From an uncultured Micrococcales bacterium (GTDB lineage: Bacteria; Actinomycetota; Actinomycetes; Actinomycetales; Microbacteriaceae), in the NCBI GenBank assembly GCA_903853515.1, contig CAINTU010000054.1:1-7084 (forward strand): a stretch of 7,084 nucleotides of DNA, written 5' to 3'. Positions within the stretch are counted from its first letter, which is position 1; each line of letters begins with the position of its first letter. Both the position numbers and the translations under genes were made by a program. The notes under the pieces were generated by a model. The model ran no database searches, had not been told where the DNA came from, and saw only the letters and a list, made by a program, of their open reading frames with translations. Below are positions 1 through 6,365 of the stretch, one piece after another.

Positions 1-41
1 ACCTATTTTTGATGTTGCCACGCAATGACTGCATACATAGG

Positions 42-584
42 TTAAATGAGCCGAGGATCGATTCTGACTGTTCGCACGTTGAACAATGTTTTTGGATCAT
101 TCCAACCCAAGCTGTCCCATGCATCGACTGAGACTTCAGCTCCAGTAGACCAGAATCCAGGATCACTGACTGCATTGGAGCACGCCGTTGAACTCACTGC
201 GGAATCGCCTCGGGAATACCATATACAAACTTGAACAATGCGCAAATTTTGGTACACGTTTGCCGCTGCCTTTGCCTTGCCAACGTAGTAGAGCCATGCC
301 ACCTCAGCAGAAGTGGCGTAACTAGCCCCCCAAAAAGTTCGAGACAGCCCTCTGCCATCTGTCCAGGTCCACGAAACGGGTGGCTGACCGTCGATCATTT
401 CAGACTGAAAGGTGTCAATTTGAGCCCCTGGGATTTGTGAGTAGTCCAACAGGGCATTAGAGGTTGGAGCGACGGTAGCTTGCGAGAGGCTCGTAGACGC
501 AATGTTACTTACATCCGTTGCTCCGGACGGACTTGGACTGCTGGCTCCAAGTACGGTAGCGAGCAATAACGTGCTGACAATCAT
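42..584 (-). CDS. Putative secreted Trp-rich protein, function unknown
   Basis: This is a complete 180-residue protein that I do not recognise. Residues 1-14 are hydrophobic (IVSTLLLATVLGA) and look like a signal sequence or membrane anchor, although the usual positive charge after Met1 is missing, so export is likely rather than certain. Residues 15-45 are rich in Ser, Thr, Ala and Pro, like the linkers of exported actinobacterial proteins. Residues 48-180 look globular, with eight tryptophans (W72, 74, 85, 97, 122, 145, 156, 161). Only two cysteines are present, C120 and C135, which could form a disulfide outside the cell. There is no LPXTG sorting signal, lipobox or catalytic motif that I can see. 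The ATG is the only reasonable start: an in-frame TGA lies six codons upstream with no start codon between. The ribosome binding site is weak (an AGAAAGAAGAA stretch). It is transcribed away from the DUF2975/XRE operon and shares with it the repeat-bearing intergenic region. Confidence 0.7.
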   Translation of the reverse strand: MIVSTLLLATVLGASSPSPSGATDVSNIASTSLSQATVAPTSNALLDYSQIPGAQIDTFQSEMIDGQPPVSWTWTDGRGLSRTFWGASYATSAEVAWLYYVGKAKAAANVYQNLRIVQVCIWYSRGDSAVSSTACSNAVSDPGFWSTGAEVSVDAWDSLGWNDPKTLFNVRTVRIDPRLI

Positions 585-644
585 GTTTCTTCTTTCTGTT
601 CAGTGCGGCCTACTTACATAGCACTCTGCTAATCGAAAACCGCA

Positions 645-708
645 TATTGATATGCTATTGTATTGATATACAATAGTATTGATATACAATAGTATTGATA
701 ATCAATAT
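645..708. repeat. Four tandem 16-bp palindromic repeats, probable operator array
   Basis: Four consecutive 16-base units are visible: 645-660 TATTGATATGCTATTG, 661-676 and 677-692 both TATTGATATACAATAG, and 693-708 TATTGATAATCAATAT. All begin with TATTGATA. Units 2 and 3 are inverted repeats (TATTG-ATATA-CAATA), and unit 4 contains the perfect palindrome TATTGATAATCAATA with a single central base (693-707). Dyad symmetry is typical of sites for dimeric helix-turn-helix proteins, and a 74-residue XRE-family regulator is encoded 506 bases downstream in the operon that this region precedes. A 16-base period is about one and a half helical turns, so neighbouring units lie on roughly opposite faces and alternate units (32 bases) on the same face. 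That the local regulator binds here is inference. There are no spacers, so this is not a CRISPR array. Confidence 0.8.
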
Positions 709-717
709 ATACAAATC

Positions 718-723
718 AGGAGG
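718..723 (+). promoter_or_regulatory. Ribosome binding site of DUF2975 gene
   Basis: A perfect AGGAGG lies five bases before a TTG codon. It decides the start of the membrane protein at this TTG, because no ATG or GTG fits the site and the encoded N-terminus (MKYANKLGTNTAIAI) suits the family. Confidence 0.85.
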
Positions 724-728
724 CAACT

Positions 729-1214
729 TTGAAATACGCAAATAAATTGGGCACTAACACCGCAATCGCCATTCTTTGGCTTCTGATCGTATTCGGGTTA
801 TTGTTCGAGATTTATCTAATCCCTGCCACTAGCGCTGACTTATCTGCACGCTATACAGAATTCAAAGGCGATGGGCTTTCAATTGGAGCACTATTGACTT
901 GCATTGTGGCTTTTGGGCAATTGGTTTTGGCGCTCATCGCAGTATTGCTAAGGCGAATTTCAAAGTCGCAATTGTTGCATGCTAATACCCAGAAAGTGGT
1001 GCAGTTGCTTAGTGCTGTGATGTTCGCTGTCGCTGGCAGTTGCGCCACATTATTGGGGTGGTTGATGAACCAAAACGCTTTACCTGGAGCAGTATTTATT
1101 GGACTAGTGGTATCCATCTGCCTCGGGGCAGCAGCGGGTCTTGTGCTGATTTCGTTGGCAAGCGTATTGCGAGAAGCGATCGCAGCAAAGACCGAGTTAG
1201 AAGCCGTGATCTGA
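729..1214 (+). CDS. DUF2975-type four-helix membrane protein
   Basis: The product is a complete 161-residue integral membrane protein starting at TTG behind a perfect AGGAGG. Four hydrophobic segments are clear: about residues 11-31, 52-74, 91-113 and 119-146, with short polar loops and a charged C-terminal tail (LREAIAAKTELEAV). Length, topology, the tail, and the immediately following YozG-like regulator match the DUF2975 family, whose Bacillus subtilis example YoaS is likewise paired with YozG. The biochemical role of the family is not established as far as I know, and I see no transport or enzymatic motif. The stop codon overlaps the regulator's ATG by one base (TGATG), so the two are cotranscribed and probably translationally coupled. 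The repeat array just upstream suggests control by that regulator. The family call rests on recognising the pattern by eye together with gene context. Confidence 0.75.
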   Translation: MKYANKLGTNTAIAILWLLIVFGLLFEIYLIPATSADLSARYTEFKGDGLSIGALLTCIVAFGQLVLALIAVLLRRISKSQLLHANTQKVVQLLSAVMFAVAGSCATLLGWLMNQNALPGAVFIGLVVSICLGAAAGLVLISLASVLREAIAAKTELEAVI

Positions 1215-1438
1215 TGGCTATCGAAGTCGCATTTGACTCACTTAGGAATGCCAAAGGGCTAACAATGGCCCAGCTAGCCGACCTAGTTGGGATTACTCAA
1301 GCAAACTTGTTTGTGCTCAAAAGCGGCAAGGCCAGGGCAATACGCTTCTCAACTCTAGAGGCACTTTGCCAGGCGCTAGATTGTCAACCGGCCGACATAT
1401 TGCGCTACCATAGCGACTCAAAACGAGTGCGTAAGTAG
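1214..1438 (+). CDS. YozG-like Cro/CI (XRE) family transcriptional regulator
   Basis: The product is a 74-residue DNA-binding protein that is essentially one helix-turn-helix domain. Residues 18-25 (TMAQLADL region) and 28-37 (ITQANLFVLKSG region) correspond to the positioning and recognition helices. They are followed by KARAIRFSTLEALCQALDCQPADILRY (residues 39-65), the hallmark of the small YozG group of XRE regulators, which typically accompany DUF2975 membrane proteins. A longer in-frame reading from 1040 exists, but its extra 58 residues lie inside the membrane-protein gene in another frame and do not resemble this family. The ATG at 1214 gives the family's usual N-terminus (MAIEV) and length. 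No strong ribosome binding site is seen, so translation probably depends on coupling through the TGATG overlap. It likely binds the palindromic repeats at 645-708 and autoregulates its operon; that target is inferred. Confidence 0.9.
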   Translation: MAIEVAFDSLRNAKGLTMAQLADLVGITQANLFVLKSGKARAIRFSTLEALCQALDCQPADILRYHSDSKRVRK

Positions 1439-1449
1439 ACCGTAGATAG

Positions 1450-1479
1450 AAATCCCGACCATCGCTCGTCGGGATTTTT
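1450..1479 (+). terminator. Rho-independent terminator of DUF2975-XRE operon
   Basis: A perfect 10-base-pair stem, AAATCCCGAC (1450-1459) with GTCGGGATTT (1468-1477), encloses an eight-base loop and runs into a T-rich tract (TTTTTATTT). It begins 11 bases after the regulator's stop. The peptidase gene converging from the right ends at 1492, so the same hairpin could also stop its transcript, but the minus-strand side has only a short interrupted T tract after the stem (TTTCTATCT), so termination should be stronger in the plus direction. Confidence 0.9.
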
Positions 1480-1491
1480 ATTTGGCACGAG

Positions 1492-3537
1492 CTAGATCAA
1501 CCCGCGACGCTTCAACAGTGGCTCGATGGTTGCATCTTGCCCTCTGAAGTTTCTAAACATCTGCATAGAGTTGAGCGAACCACCACGTGAAAGCAGAGTG
1601 TCTCTAAAGTGGTCGCCGTTTGCTCTGGTCAGGCCACCATTTTGCTTGAACCAATCAACCGTGTCGGCATCTAGCACCTCTGACCAGATGTAGCCGTAAT
1701 AGCCAGCCGCATAACCGCCCGCAAAGATGTGCGAGAAATAAGTTGAGCGATAACGGGTCGGCACAGGATCAAAGTCGAGGCCATAATCGGCAATAGCCTT
1801 AGCTTCGAATGCCTCAACATCGCGAATGTCGTCGTCTTCGGTGATCTGGTGCCATGCGAGGTCAAGAATCGCCGCGGCCAAATAACTTGTGGTGGCGTGA
1901 CCTTCGTTGAAGGTTGAAGAAGCCTTGAGGCTATCTAGCCAGTCCTGCGGAATGCGCTCGCCGGTTTCATAGTGGCGAGCATAGTTGTCGATGACTTCTG
2001 GCCAGCTCAGCCACATTTCGTTGACCTGCGATGGAAACTCAACAAAGTCACGCTGAACACTTGTGCCAGAGAACCTTGGATACTTCACGTTCGAGAGCAT
2101 GCCGTGAAGTGCATGGCCGAATTCGTGGAACAGCGTTGTTGTCTCGTCGTAGGTGAGAAGTGCCGGTTCGCCAGCGGCTGGCTTAGGCACATTCAAGTTG
2201 TTGACTACGACTGGCAGTTGACCAAACAAGAAGTTCTGATCGACCAGGTTGTTCATCCAGGCGCCACCGCGCTTTGAATCGCGGGTGAAGAAATCACCGA
2301 TAAACAGTGCCAGTTTCGAACCGTCTTCGTTGAAGACCTCAAAAGCACGAGCCTCGGGGTGATAGGTCTTCAGGTCTTTGCGCTCTTTGAAGCTCAAGCC
2401 AAACAATTTGTTTGCGGCATAAAAGACACCGTCGAACAAAACGCGCTCTAGTTCAAAATATGGCTTTAGCGCAGCGCTATCGAGGTTGAACTTTGCTTCG
2501 CGAACACGTTCGGTATAAAGATCCCAATCCCAGGATTGCAAATTGCCGTTGCCGCCATCTGCCTGCATAGCTGCCTCAAGCTCGGCTGCCTCAAGTTTGG
2601 CGTTGCGCACCGCTGCCGGCGCAATCTGGCGGAGCATTTTGTGCACGTTGTCTGGGTGAGCAGCGTTGCGGTCTTGCAGAACATGCTCGGCGTGGGTGGC
2701 AACACCAAACAACTTGGCGCGCCTAGCGCGAAGTGCCGCCATCTTTAGAAGCACTGGGCGGTTGTCGTTCTCGTTGTCTTGCTTGCCCTTGATGAGCGAG
2801 TTCTTCATGATGCGTTCGCGAAGCGCTCGGTTGGTTAGCTGGGCAAGCATTGGGTGACCGGTGAAGTTCACCATGCCAATAAGCCACTTACCCTCTAAAC
2901 CGCGGTCTTTGGCGGCTTGTGCGCAGGCTGCAATTTGCCCTTCGGTTAGGCCATCGAGTTCGGCAACGTCATCGACCACGACAGCCAAGGCGTTGGTGTC
3001 GTTTAAGAGGTTCTTGCCAAATTGTGTTTCTAGTTTTGAAAGCTCTTCGTTGAGTTTTGTTAGCTCTTCACGTTGGGCATCGCTCAAGTGCGCACCTGCG
3101 TGCGTGAAATCTTGGTAATAACGCTCGAGCAACCACTCGTCTTCGGTGTTGAGCCCTAGAGCTGATCGGTTGTCGAAAAGTTGCTTGATGCGACCGAAAA
3201 GCGCAGGGTTCAAACGAATAGCGTCAGAGTGTGCGGCAAGCTTCGGCGCGATCTCTTCTTCGATGTCGTCGAGCGCCTTGCTGGTGTCGCTCGATGACTT
3301 GTTATAGAAAACCATCAGCATGCGGTTGAGAACCTGGCCGCTGCGCTCGAGAGCCACAATCGTGTTGTCAAAGGTGACTTCTTGTTGCGCAAGAATCGCC
3401 GCGACTTCGGCAAGCTGTTGCTCGCAACCGGCATAGAAGGCGGGCAGATAGCTCTCGTCGTTGATTGCCGAGAAATCGGGCAACTCGTATTCGAGTGTTG
3501 AGCGCTGCGCGAATGGGTTCTGGTCGTTAAAAGTCAT
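1492..3537 (-). CDS. dcp: M3-family zinc metallopeptidase, probable peptidyl-dipeptidase Dcp
   Basis: This is a complete 681-residue M3-family peptidase. The zinc motif HEFGH is at residues 471-475, with Glu472 as the catalytic base. The third zinc ligand is Glu500 in DFVEFPSQ, 25 residues after the second His, the normal M3 spacing. The substrate-binding segment HIFAGGYAAGYYGYIWSEV (603-621) supplies conserved His and Tyr residues. The N-terminal half (NPFAQRSTLEYELPDF, FDNTIVALERSGQVLNR) resembles Escherichia coli Dcp, which has about the same length, so removal of C-terminal dipeptides from oligopeptides in the cytoplasm is the best prediction. Oligopeptidase A is the alternative within the same family. 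No signal peptide is present. The ATG has no clear Shine-Dalgarno sequence but has a TAGGCT box six bases upstream, suggesting a leaderless mRNA. The gene lies 85 bases downstream of valS on the same strand. Confidence 0.9.
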   Translation of the reverse strand: MTFNDQNPFAQRSTLEYELPDFSAINDESYLPAFYAGCEQQLAEVAAILAQQEVTFDNTIVALERSGQVLNRMLMVFYNKSSSDTSKALDDIEEEIAPKLAAHSDAIRLNPALFGRIKQLFDNRSALGLNTEDEWLLERYYQDFTHAGAHLSDAQREELTKLNEELSKLETQFGKNLLNDTNALAVVVDDVAELDGLTEGQIAACAQAAKDRGLEGKWLIGMVNFTGHPMLAQLTNRALRERIMKNSLIKGKQDNENDNRPVLLKMAALRARRAKLFGVATHAEHVLQDRNAAHPDNVHKMLRQIAPAAVRNAKLEAAELEAAMQADGGNGNLQSWDWDLYTERVREAKFNLDSAALKPYFELERVLFDGVFYAANKLFGLSFKERKDLKTYHPEARAFEVFNEDGSKLALFIGDFFTRDSKRGGAWMNNLVDQNFLFGQLPVVVNNLNVPKPAAGEPALLTYDETTTLFHEFGHALHGMLSNVKYPRFSGTSVQRDFVEFPSQVNEMWLSWPEVIDNYARHYETGERIPQDWLDSLKASSTFNEGHATTSYLAAAILDLAWHQITEDDDIRDVEAFEAKAIADYGLDFDPVPTRYRSTYFSHIFAGGYAAGYYGYIWSEVLDADTVDWFKQNGGLTRANGDHFRDTLLSRGGSLNSMQMFRNFRGQDATIEPLLKRRGLI

Positions 3538-3543
3538 GCGACT

Positions 3544-3549
3544 AGCCTA
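3544..3549 (-). promoter_or_regulatory. Candidate -10 box for leaderless dcp transcript
   Basis: On the minus strand TAGGCT fits the actinobacterial TANNNT -10 pattern and ends six bases before the ATG of the peptidase. That places the transcription start at or next to the start codon. No good -35 element is visible, and the only purine stretch upstream of the ATG is part of this box. Leaderless genes with this layout are common in Actinobacteria; its use here is inferred. Confidence 0.45.
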
Positions 3550-3622
3550 AATCAAGCCACCGACTCGAACCCGAGTCAGACTAAAAGCGCAACCTAAATG
3601 AAACTTGTGCGAGCCAGTCGGC

Positions 3623-6274
3623 TTATTGCTCTTCGACAGTTGGGGCCAACACGATATCTTTCATCGCCAGTTCTGGCCCTACAGCGACCTTAAACTCTTG
3701 GATTCGCCCAGCGGCGCGAAGATCAGCGAGTAACAGGTTGACCGACTTTTCTGCCTCGGCTGGCACCTCGATGGTGGCGCTCTGCACGTCTGCCTTCATC
3801 GATGCCTTTGCATCGCTCTTTGCCTTGCGCAACTGGTGCAGCGCATCGGCAGCCAAAGTTAGCAGTGGCTCGTTCGCCTGGTTTAGGCCGTCAGCCAGTT
3901 CTTGCGCTGTTGGCCACGCAGCTAGGTGCACCGAACCGGCAGCACTTTGCCACCACGACCAGACCTCTTCGGTGGCGTATGGCAAGAACGGCGCAAACAA
4001 TCGCGACAGCACGATTAGCGCTTTGCGCAGCGCCAGCACTGCCGAGGTTTGCTCGGCCACTGTGAACTCGCCCTGACCATAGGCACGTTCTTTGACTAGC
4101 TCTAGGTAATCGTCGGTGAAGCTCCAGAAGAAACTTTCGGCTAGCTCTAGTGCCTTGGTGTGGTCATAGTTTTCGAATGCGGTGGTGGCTTCGGCCACAA
4201 CCGCCGCAAGGTTCAACAACATGCCCTGATCAACTGGTTCGCTAACGATGGCCGCAGCATCGGCAGGCGCTTCAAAACTCAAAACGAATTTGGCAGCGTT
4301 CATGAATTTGATGGCCAGACGGCGACCAACTTTCATCTGTGCTGTGTCAAATGCCGCGTCGGTGCCAAGTCGCGCTGATGCTGCCCAATAGCGAACTGCA
4401 TCTGACGAGTGTTCGACCAACAAATCACCCGGAGTCACCACGTTGCCTTTTGACTTCGACATTTTTTTGCGGTCGGGGTCAAGAATCCAGCCCGAAATAG
4501 CAGCGTCAGTCCATGGCAATACGCCGTGTTCTTGTTCGCTGCGCAACACTGTCGAGAACAACCAGGTGCGAATGATGTCTTGACCTTGTGGGCGCAAGTC
4601 ATATGGGTAAACCTTGGCGAATAGCTCTGGGTCGCTTAGCCAACCACCGGCTAGTTGCGGGGTTAGCGACGAGGTGGCCCAGGTATCCATGATGTCGACT
4701 TCACCAATGAAGCCACCGGCCACACCGCGCTGTGCCTCAATGAATCCTTCTGGCACATCGGTCGAAGGGTCGATTGGCAGCTGCTCTGGTGTTGGCACCA
4801 GCACGGCGTCGAAGTTGGGGTTGCCGTGCTCATCGATTTGATACCACACTGGGATTGGCACACCGAAGAATCGTTGACGCGAAATCAGCCAGTCACCGGT
4901 CAGCCCGTTGACCCAGTTCTCATAGCGAACGCGCATGAAATCTGGATGAAAATTGAGCGCCTTGCCGAGTTCGATCAGGCGCGCACGAAGCGCTTCGTCG
5001 CGACCACCATTGCGCAGATACCACTGACGCGTCGACACGATTTCTAGTGGGCGATCGCCTTTTTCAAAAAATTTAACCGGGTGATTGATCGGTTTAGCGT
5101 CGCCGACCATGTCGCCAGAGGCTTGCAGCAATTCAACGATGGTCTGCTTTGCGCTGAAAACTGTTTTGCCAGCGAGCTGCGCATAGTGGTCGACACCGGT
5201 CGCGCTGGTGATTGCCTCTGGTGCTTCAGGCAAGAGCCGGCCATCCCAGCCAATAATCGCGCGGTTGGGCAAATCGAGTTCGCGCCACCAAATCACGTCG
5301 GTCAGATCACCAAAGGTGCAAATCATTGCGATGCCAGAACCTTTATCGGGTTGCGCGAGGTGGTGGGCGACAATTGGCACTTCTACATCAAATAGCGGGG
5401 TGCGAGCCATCTTGCCAAACAGTGGCTGAAAGCGCTCGTCGTCTGGGTGGGCAACCAACGCAACACACGCTGGCAGCAACTCTGGGCGAGTGGTCTCGAT
5501 AAAGATTTTGCCGTTCGGGCCATCGAAGCCGAGGCGGTGGTAGGCACCTGGCTGTTCGCGATCTTCGAGTTCGGCCTGGGCAACAGCGGTTCTAAAAGTT
5601 ACGTCCCACAGGGTTGGCGCCATCGACTGGTAGGCCTCACCGCGGGCTAGGTTATTCAAAAAGGCCTGCTGCGACACTCGACGAGCAGCTGGCGAAATCG
5701 TCTGATAGGTCTGATCCCAATCAACCGATGCACCAAGTTGGCGCCATAGTGCTTCGAATTGCTTTTCGTCTTCGGCGGTCAGTCGATCGCAAAGTTCGAT
5801 AAAGTTTCGGCGCGAAATCGCGATCTGGTCGGCAGCTTTGGCGCTCTTGTTGTCGCCACCTTCGTATGGTGGCACGAAACCTTCGACATATGTCAACGCA
5901 GGGTCGCAGCGCACTCCAAAGTAGTTCTGCACGCGACGCTCGGTCGGCAGGCCGTTGTCATCCCAGCCCATCGGGTAAAACACGCTGAAACCGCGCATGC
6001 GCTTATAACGAGCCACCACATCGGTGTGGGTATAGCTAAAAACGTGACCCACGTGCAGCGAACCAGAAACGGTCGGTGGCGGGGTATCGATCGAATAAAC
6101 CTGCTCACGGCTAGCGCCACGGTCGAAGCGATAGGTGCCATCGTTTTGCCAAACCAAGCCCCATTTGTCTTCGAGGCCTTCAACGCCAACTTTTTCTGGG
6201 ATGCTCGCGCTCGCCAGCAGGTCAAGCGCGGCTAGGCGGCCATTGGCGTTTTTGGTGGTCTCGTCTGCACTCAC
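3623..6274 (-). CDS. valS: Valine--tRNA ligase (valyl-tRNA synthetase)
   Basis: This is a complete 883-residue class I synthetase that charges tRNA-Val in the cytoplasm. The HIGH signature appears as HVGH (residues 74-77) within TPPPTVSGSLHVGHVFSY, and KMSKS is intact at 604-608 (DRKKMSKSKGN). The inserted editing domain, which removes mischarged threonine, spans roughly 215-390 and contains TTRPELLPAC (261-270) and GSGIAMICTFGD (312-323). The anticodon-binding helices occupy about 685-830. The motif GWDDNGLPTERRVQNYFG (103-120) marks the archaeal-like ValS type found in Actinobacteria, rather than the usual bacterial HAGIATQ type. The long C-terminal coiled-coil arm of typical bacterial ValS is absent or greatly reduced. 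Translation starts at GTG, supported by AAGGA at 6282-6286 with a seven-base spacer; no other in-frame start lies nearby. It is head-to-head with ileS and followed by dcp on the same strand. Confidence 0.96.
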   Translation of the reverse strand: MSADETTKNANGRLAALDLLASASIPEKVGVEGLEDKWGLVWQNDGTYRFDRGASREQVYSIDTPPPTVSGSLHVGHVFSYTHTDVVARYKRMRGFSVFYPMGWDDNGLPTERRVQNYFGVRCDPALTYVEGFVPPYEGGDNKSAKAADQIAISRRNFIELCDRLTAEDEKQFEALWRQLGASVDWDQTYQTISPAARRVSQQAFLNNLARGEAYQSMAPTLWDVTFRTAVAQAELEDREQPGAYHRLGFDGPNGKIFIETTRPELLPACVALVAHPDDERFQPLFGKMARTPLFDVEVPIVAHHLAQPDKGSGIAMICTFGDLTDVIWWRELDLPNRAIIGWDGRLLPEAPEAITSATGVDHYAQLAGKTVFSAKQTIVELLQASGDMVGDAKPINHPVKFFEKGDRPLEIVSTRQWYLRNGGRDEALRARLIELGKALNFHPDFMRVRYENWVNGLTGDWLISRQRFFGVPIPVWYQIDEHGNPNFDAVLVPTPEQLPIDPSTDVPEGFIEAQRGVAGGFIGEVDIMDTWATSSLTPQLAGGWLSDPELFAKVYPYDLRPQGQDIIRTWLFSTVLRSEQEHGVLPWTDAAISGWILDPDRKKMSKSKGNVVTPGDLLVEHSSDAVRYWAASARLGTDAAFDTAQMKVGRRLAIKFMNAAKFVLSFEAPADAAAIVSEPVDQGMLLNLAAVVAEATTAFENYDHTKALELAESFFWSFTDDYLELVKERAYGQGEFTVAEQTSAVLALRKALIVLSRLFAPFLPYATEEVWSWWQSAAGSVHLAAWPTAQELADGLNQANEPLLTLAADALHQLRKAKSDAKASMKADVQSATIEVPAEAEKSVNLLLADLRAAGRIQEFKVAVGPELAMKDIVLAPTVEEQ

Positions 6275-6365
6275 GCGGGCGTCCTTAAAAGTATTGGGTT
6301 GTTTAAGATTAACATTGACTCAAGAACCTTCGCCCGTTTGGCGTGTGACCCGAAGAGAGCCCTAA
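6275..6365. promoter_or_regulatory. Shared 91-base control region between valS and ileS
   Basis: Two divergent synthetase genes start from this short gap. It carries AAGGA for valS (6282-6286, minus strand) and a purine-rich GAAGAGAG for ileS (6352-6359, plus strand, six bases before the ATG). Possible -10 boxes overlap in the centre: TAATCT on the minus strand (6306-6311) and TAAGAT on the plus strand (6304-6309). TTGACT at 6315-6320 resembles a plus-strand -35 but lacks a convincing partner. No T-box specifier stem or antiterminator motif is seen, and the gap is short for one. Gene starts are well supported; promoter boxes are guesses by eye. Confidence 0.4.

Larger units (their letters stand above)
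585..728. promoter_or_regulatory. Divergent control region, exported-protein gene / DUF2975-XRE operon
   Basis: This 144-base gene-free stretch separates two divergent transcription units and is strongly AT-rich in its right half, where four 16-base repeats lie (645-708). Toward the right, TTGATA boxes resembling a -35 element occur in every repeat (647, 663, 679 and 695). The one at 679-684, with an 18-base spacer to CAATAT at 703-708, is a possible promoter for the plus-strand operon. TAGTAT at 690-695 and TATATA at 706-711 are alternative -10 boxes. Toward the left, TATGTA on the minus strand (about 611-620) is a weak -10 candidate for the exported-protein gene. The repeats and candidate plus-strand promoter overlap, as expected for repression. 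Promoter positions are inferred by eye. Confidence 0.55.

Noticed and set aside
1..42. Inverted repeat ACCTAT (1-6) with ATAGGT (37-42) after the end of the exported-protein gene, with a small TTGC/GCAA hairpin inside.
   Set aside because: The outer arms are six bases with a 30-base loop, the inner stem is only four pairs, and no T tract follows on the minus strand, so a terminator cannot be supported.
645..708. Short regular repeats that might suggest a CRISPR array.
   Set aside because: The 16-base units abut with no unique spacers, are too short, and no cas genes are present; operator sites fit better.
1040..1213. In-frame N-terminal extension of 58 residues for the XRE regulator.
   Set aside because: It lies wholly inside the membrane-protein gene, has no ribosome binding site, and the family's usual N-terminus begins at the ATG at 1214.
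729..1438. Small overlapping gene pair with an XRE protein, a toxin-antitoxin-like layout.
   Set aside because: The partner is a four-helix DUF2975-type membrane protein, not a known toxin, and the regulator belongs to the YozG group, which regularly pairs with it.
3560..3580. On the minus strand GGTTCGAGTC resembles a tRNA T-loop.
   Set aside because: The five bases on each side do not pair as a T-stem beyond one pair, and no acceptor stem, anticodon arm or CCA end is found around it.
5759..6235. 158-codon open frame on the plus strand inside valS.
   Set aside because: It lies antisense to the conserved catalytic region of ValS, has no recognisable domains, and is explained by constraint on the real gene.
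6275..6365. Possible T-box riboswitch ahead of ileS.
   Set aside because: The gap is only 91 bases and shows neither a T-box motif nor a specifier stem-loop.
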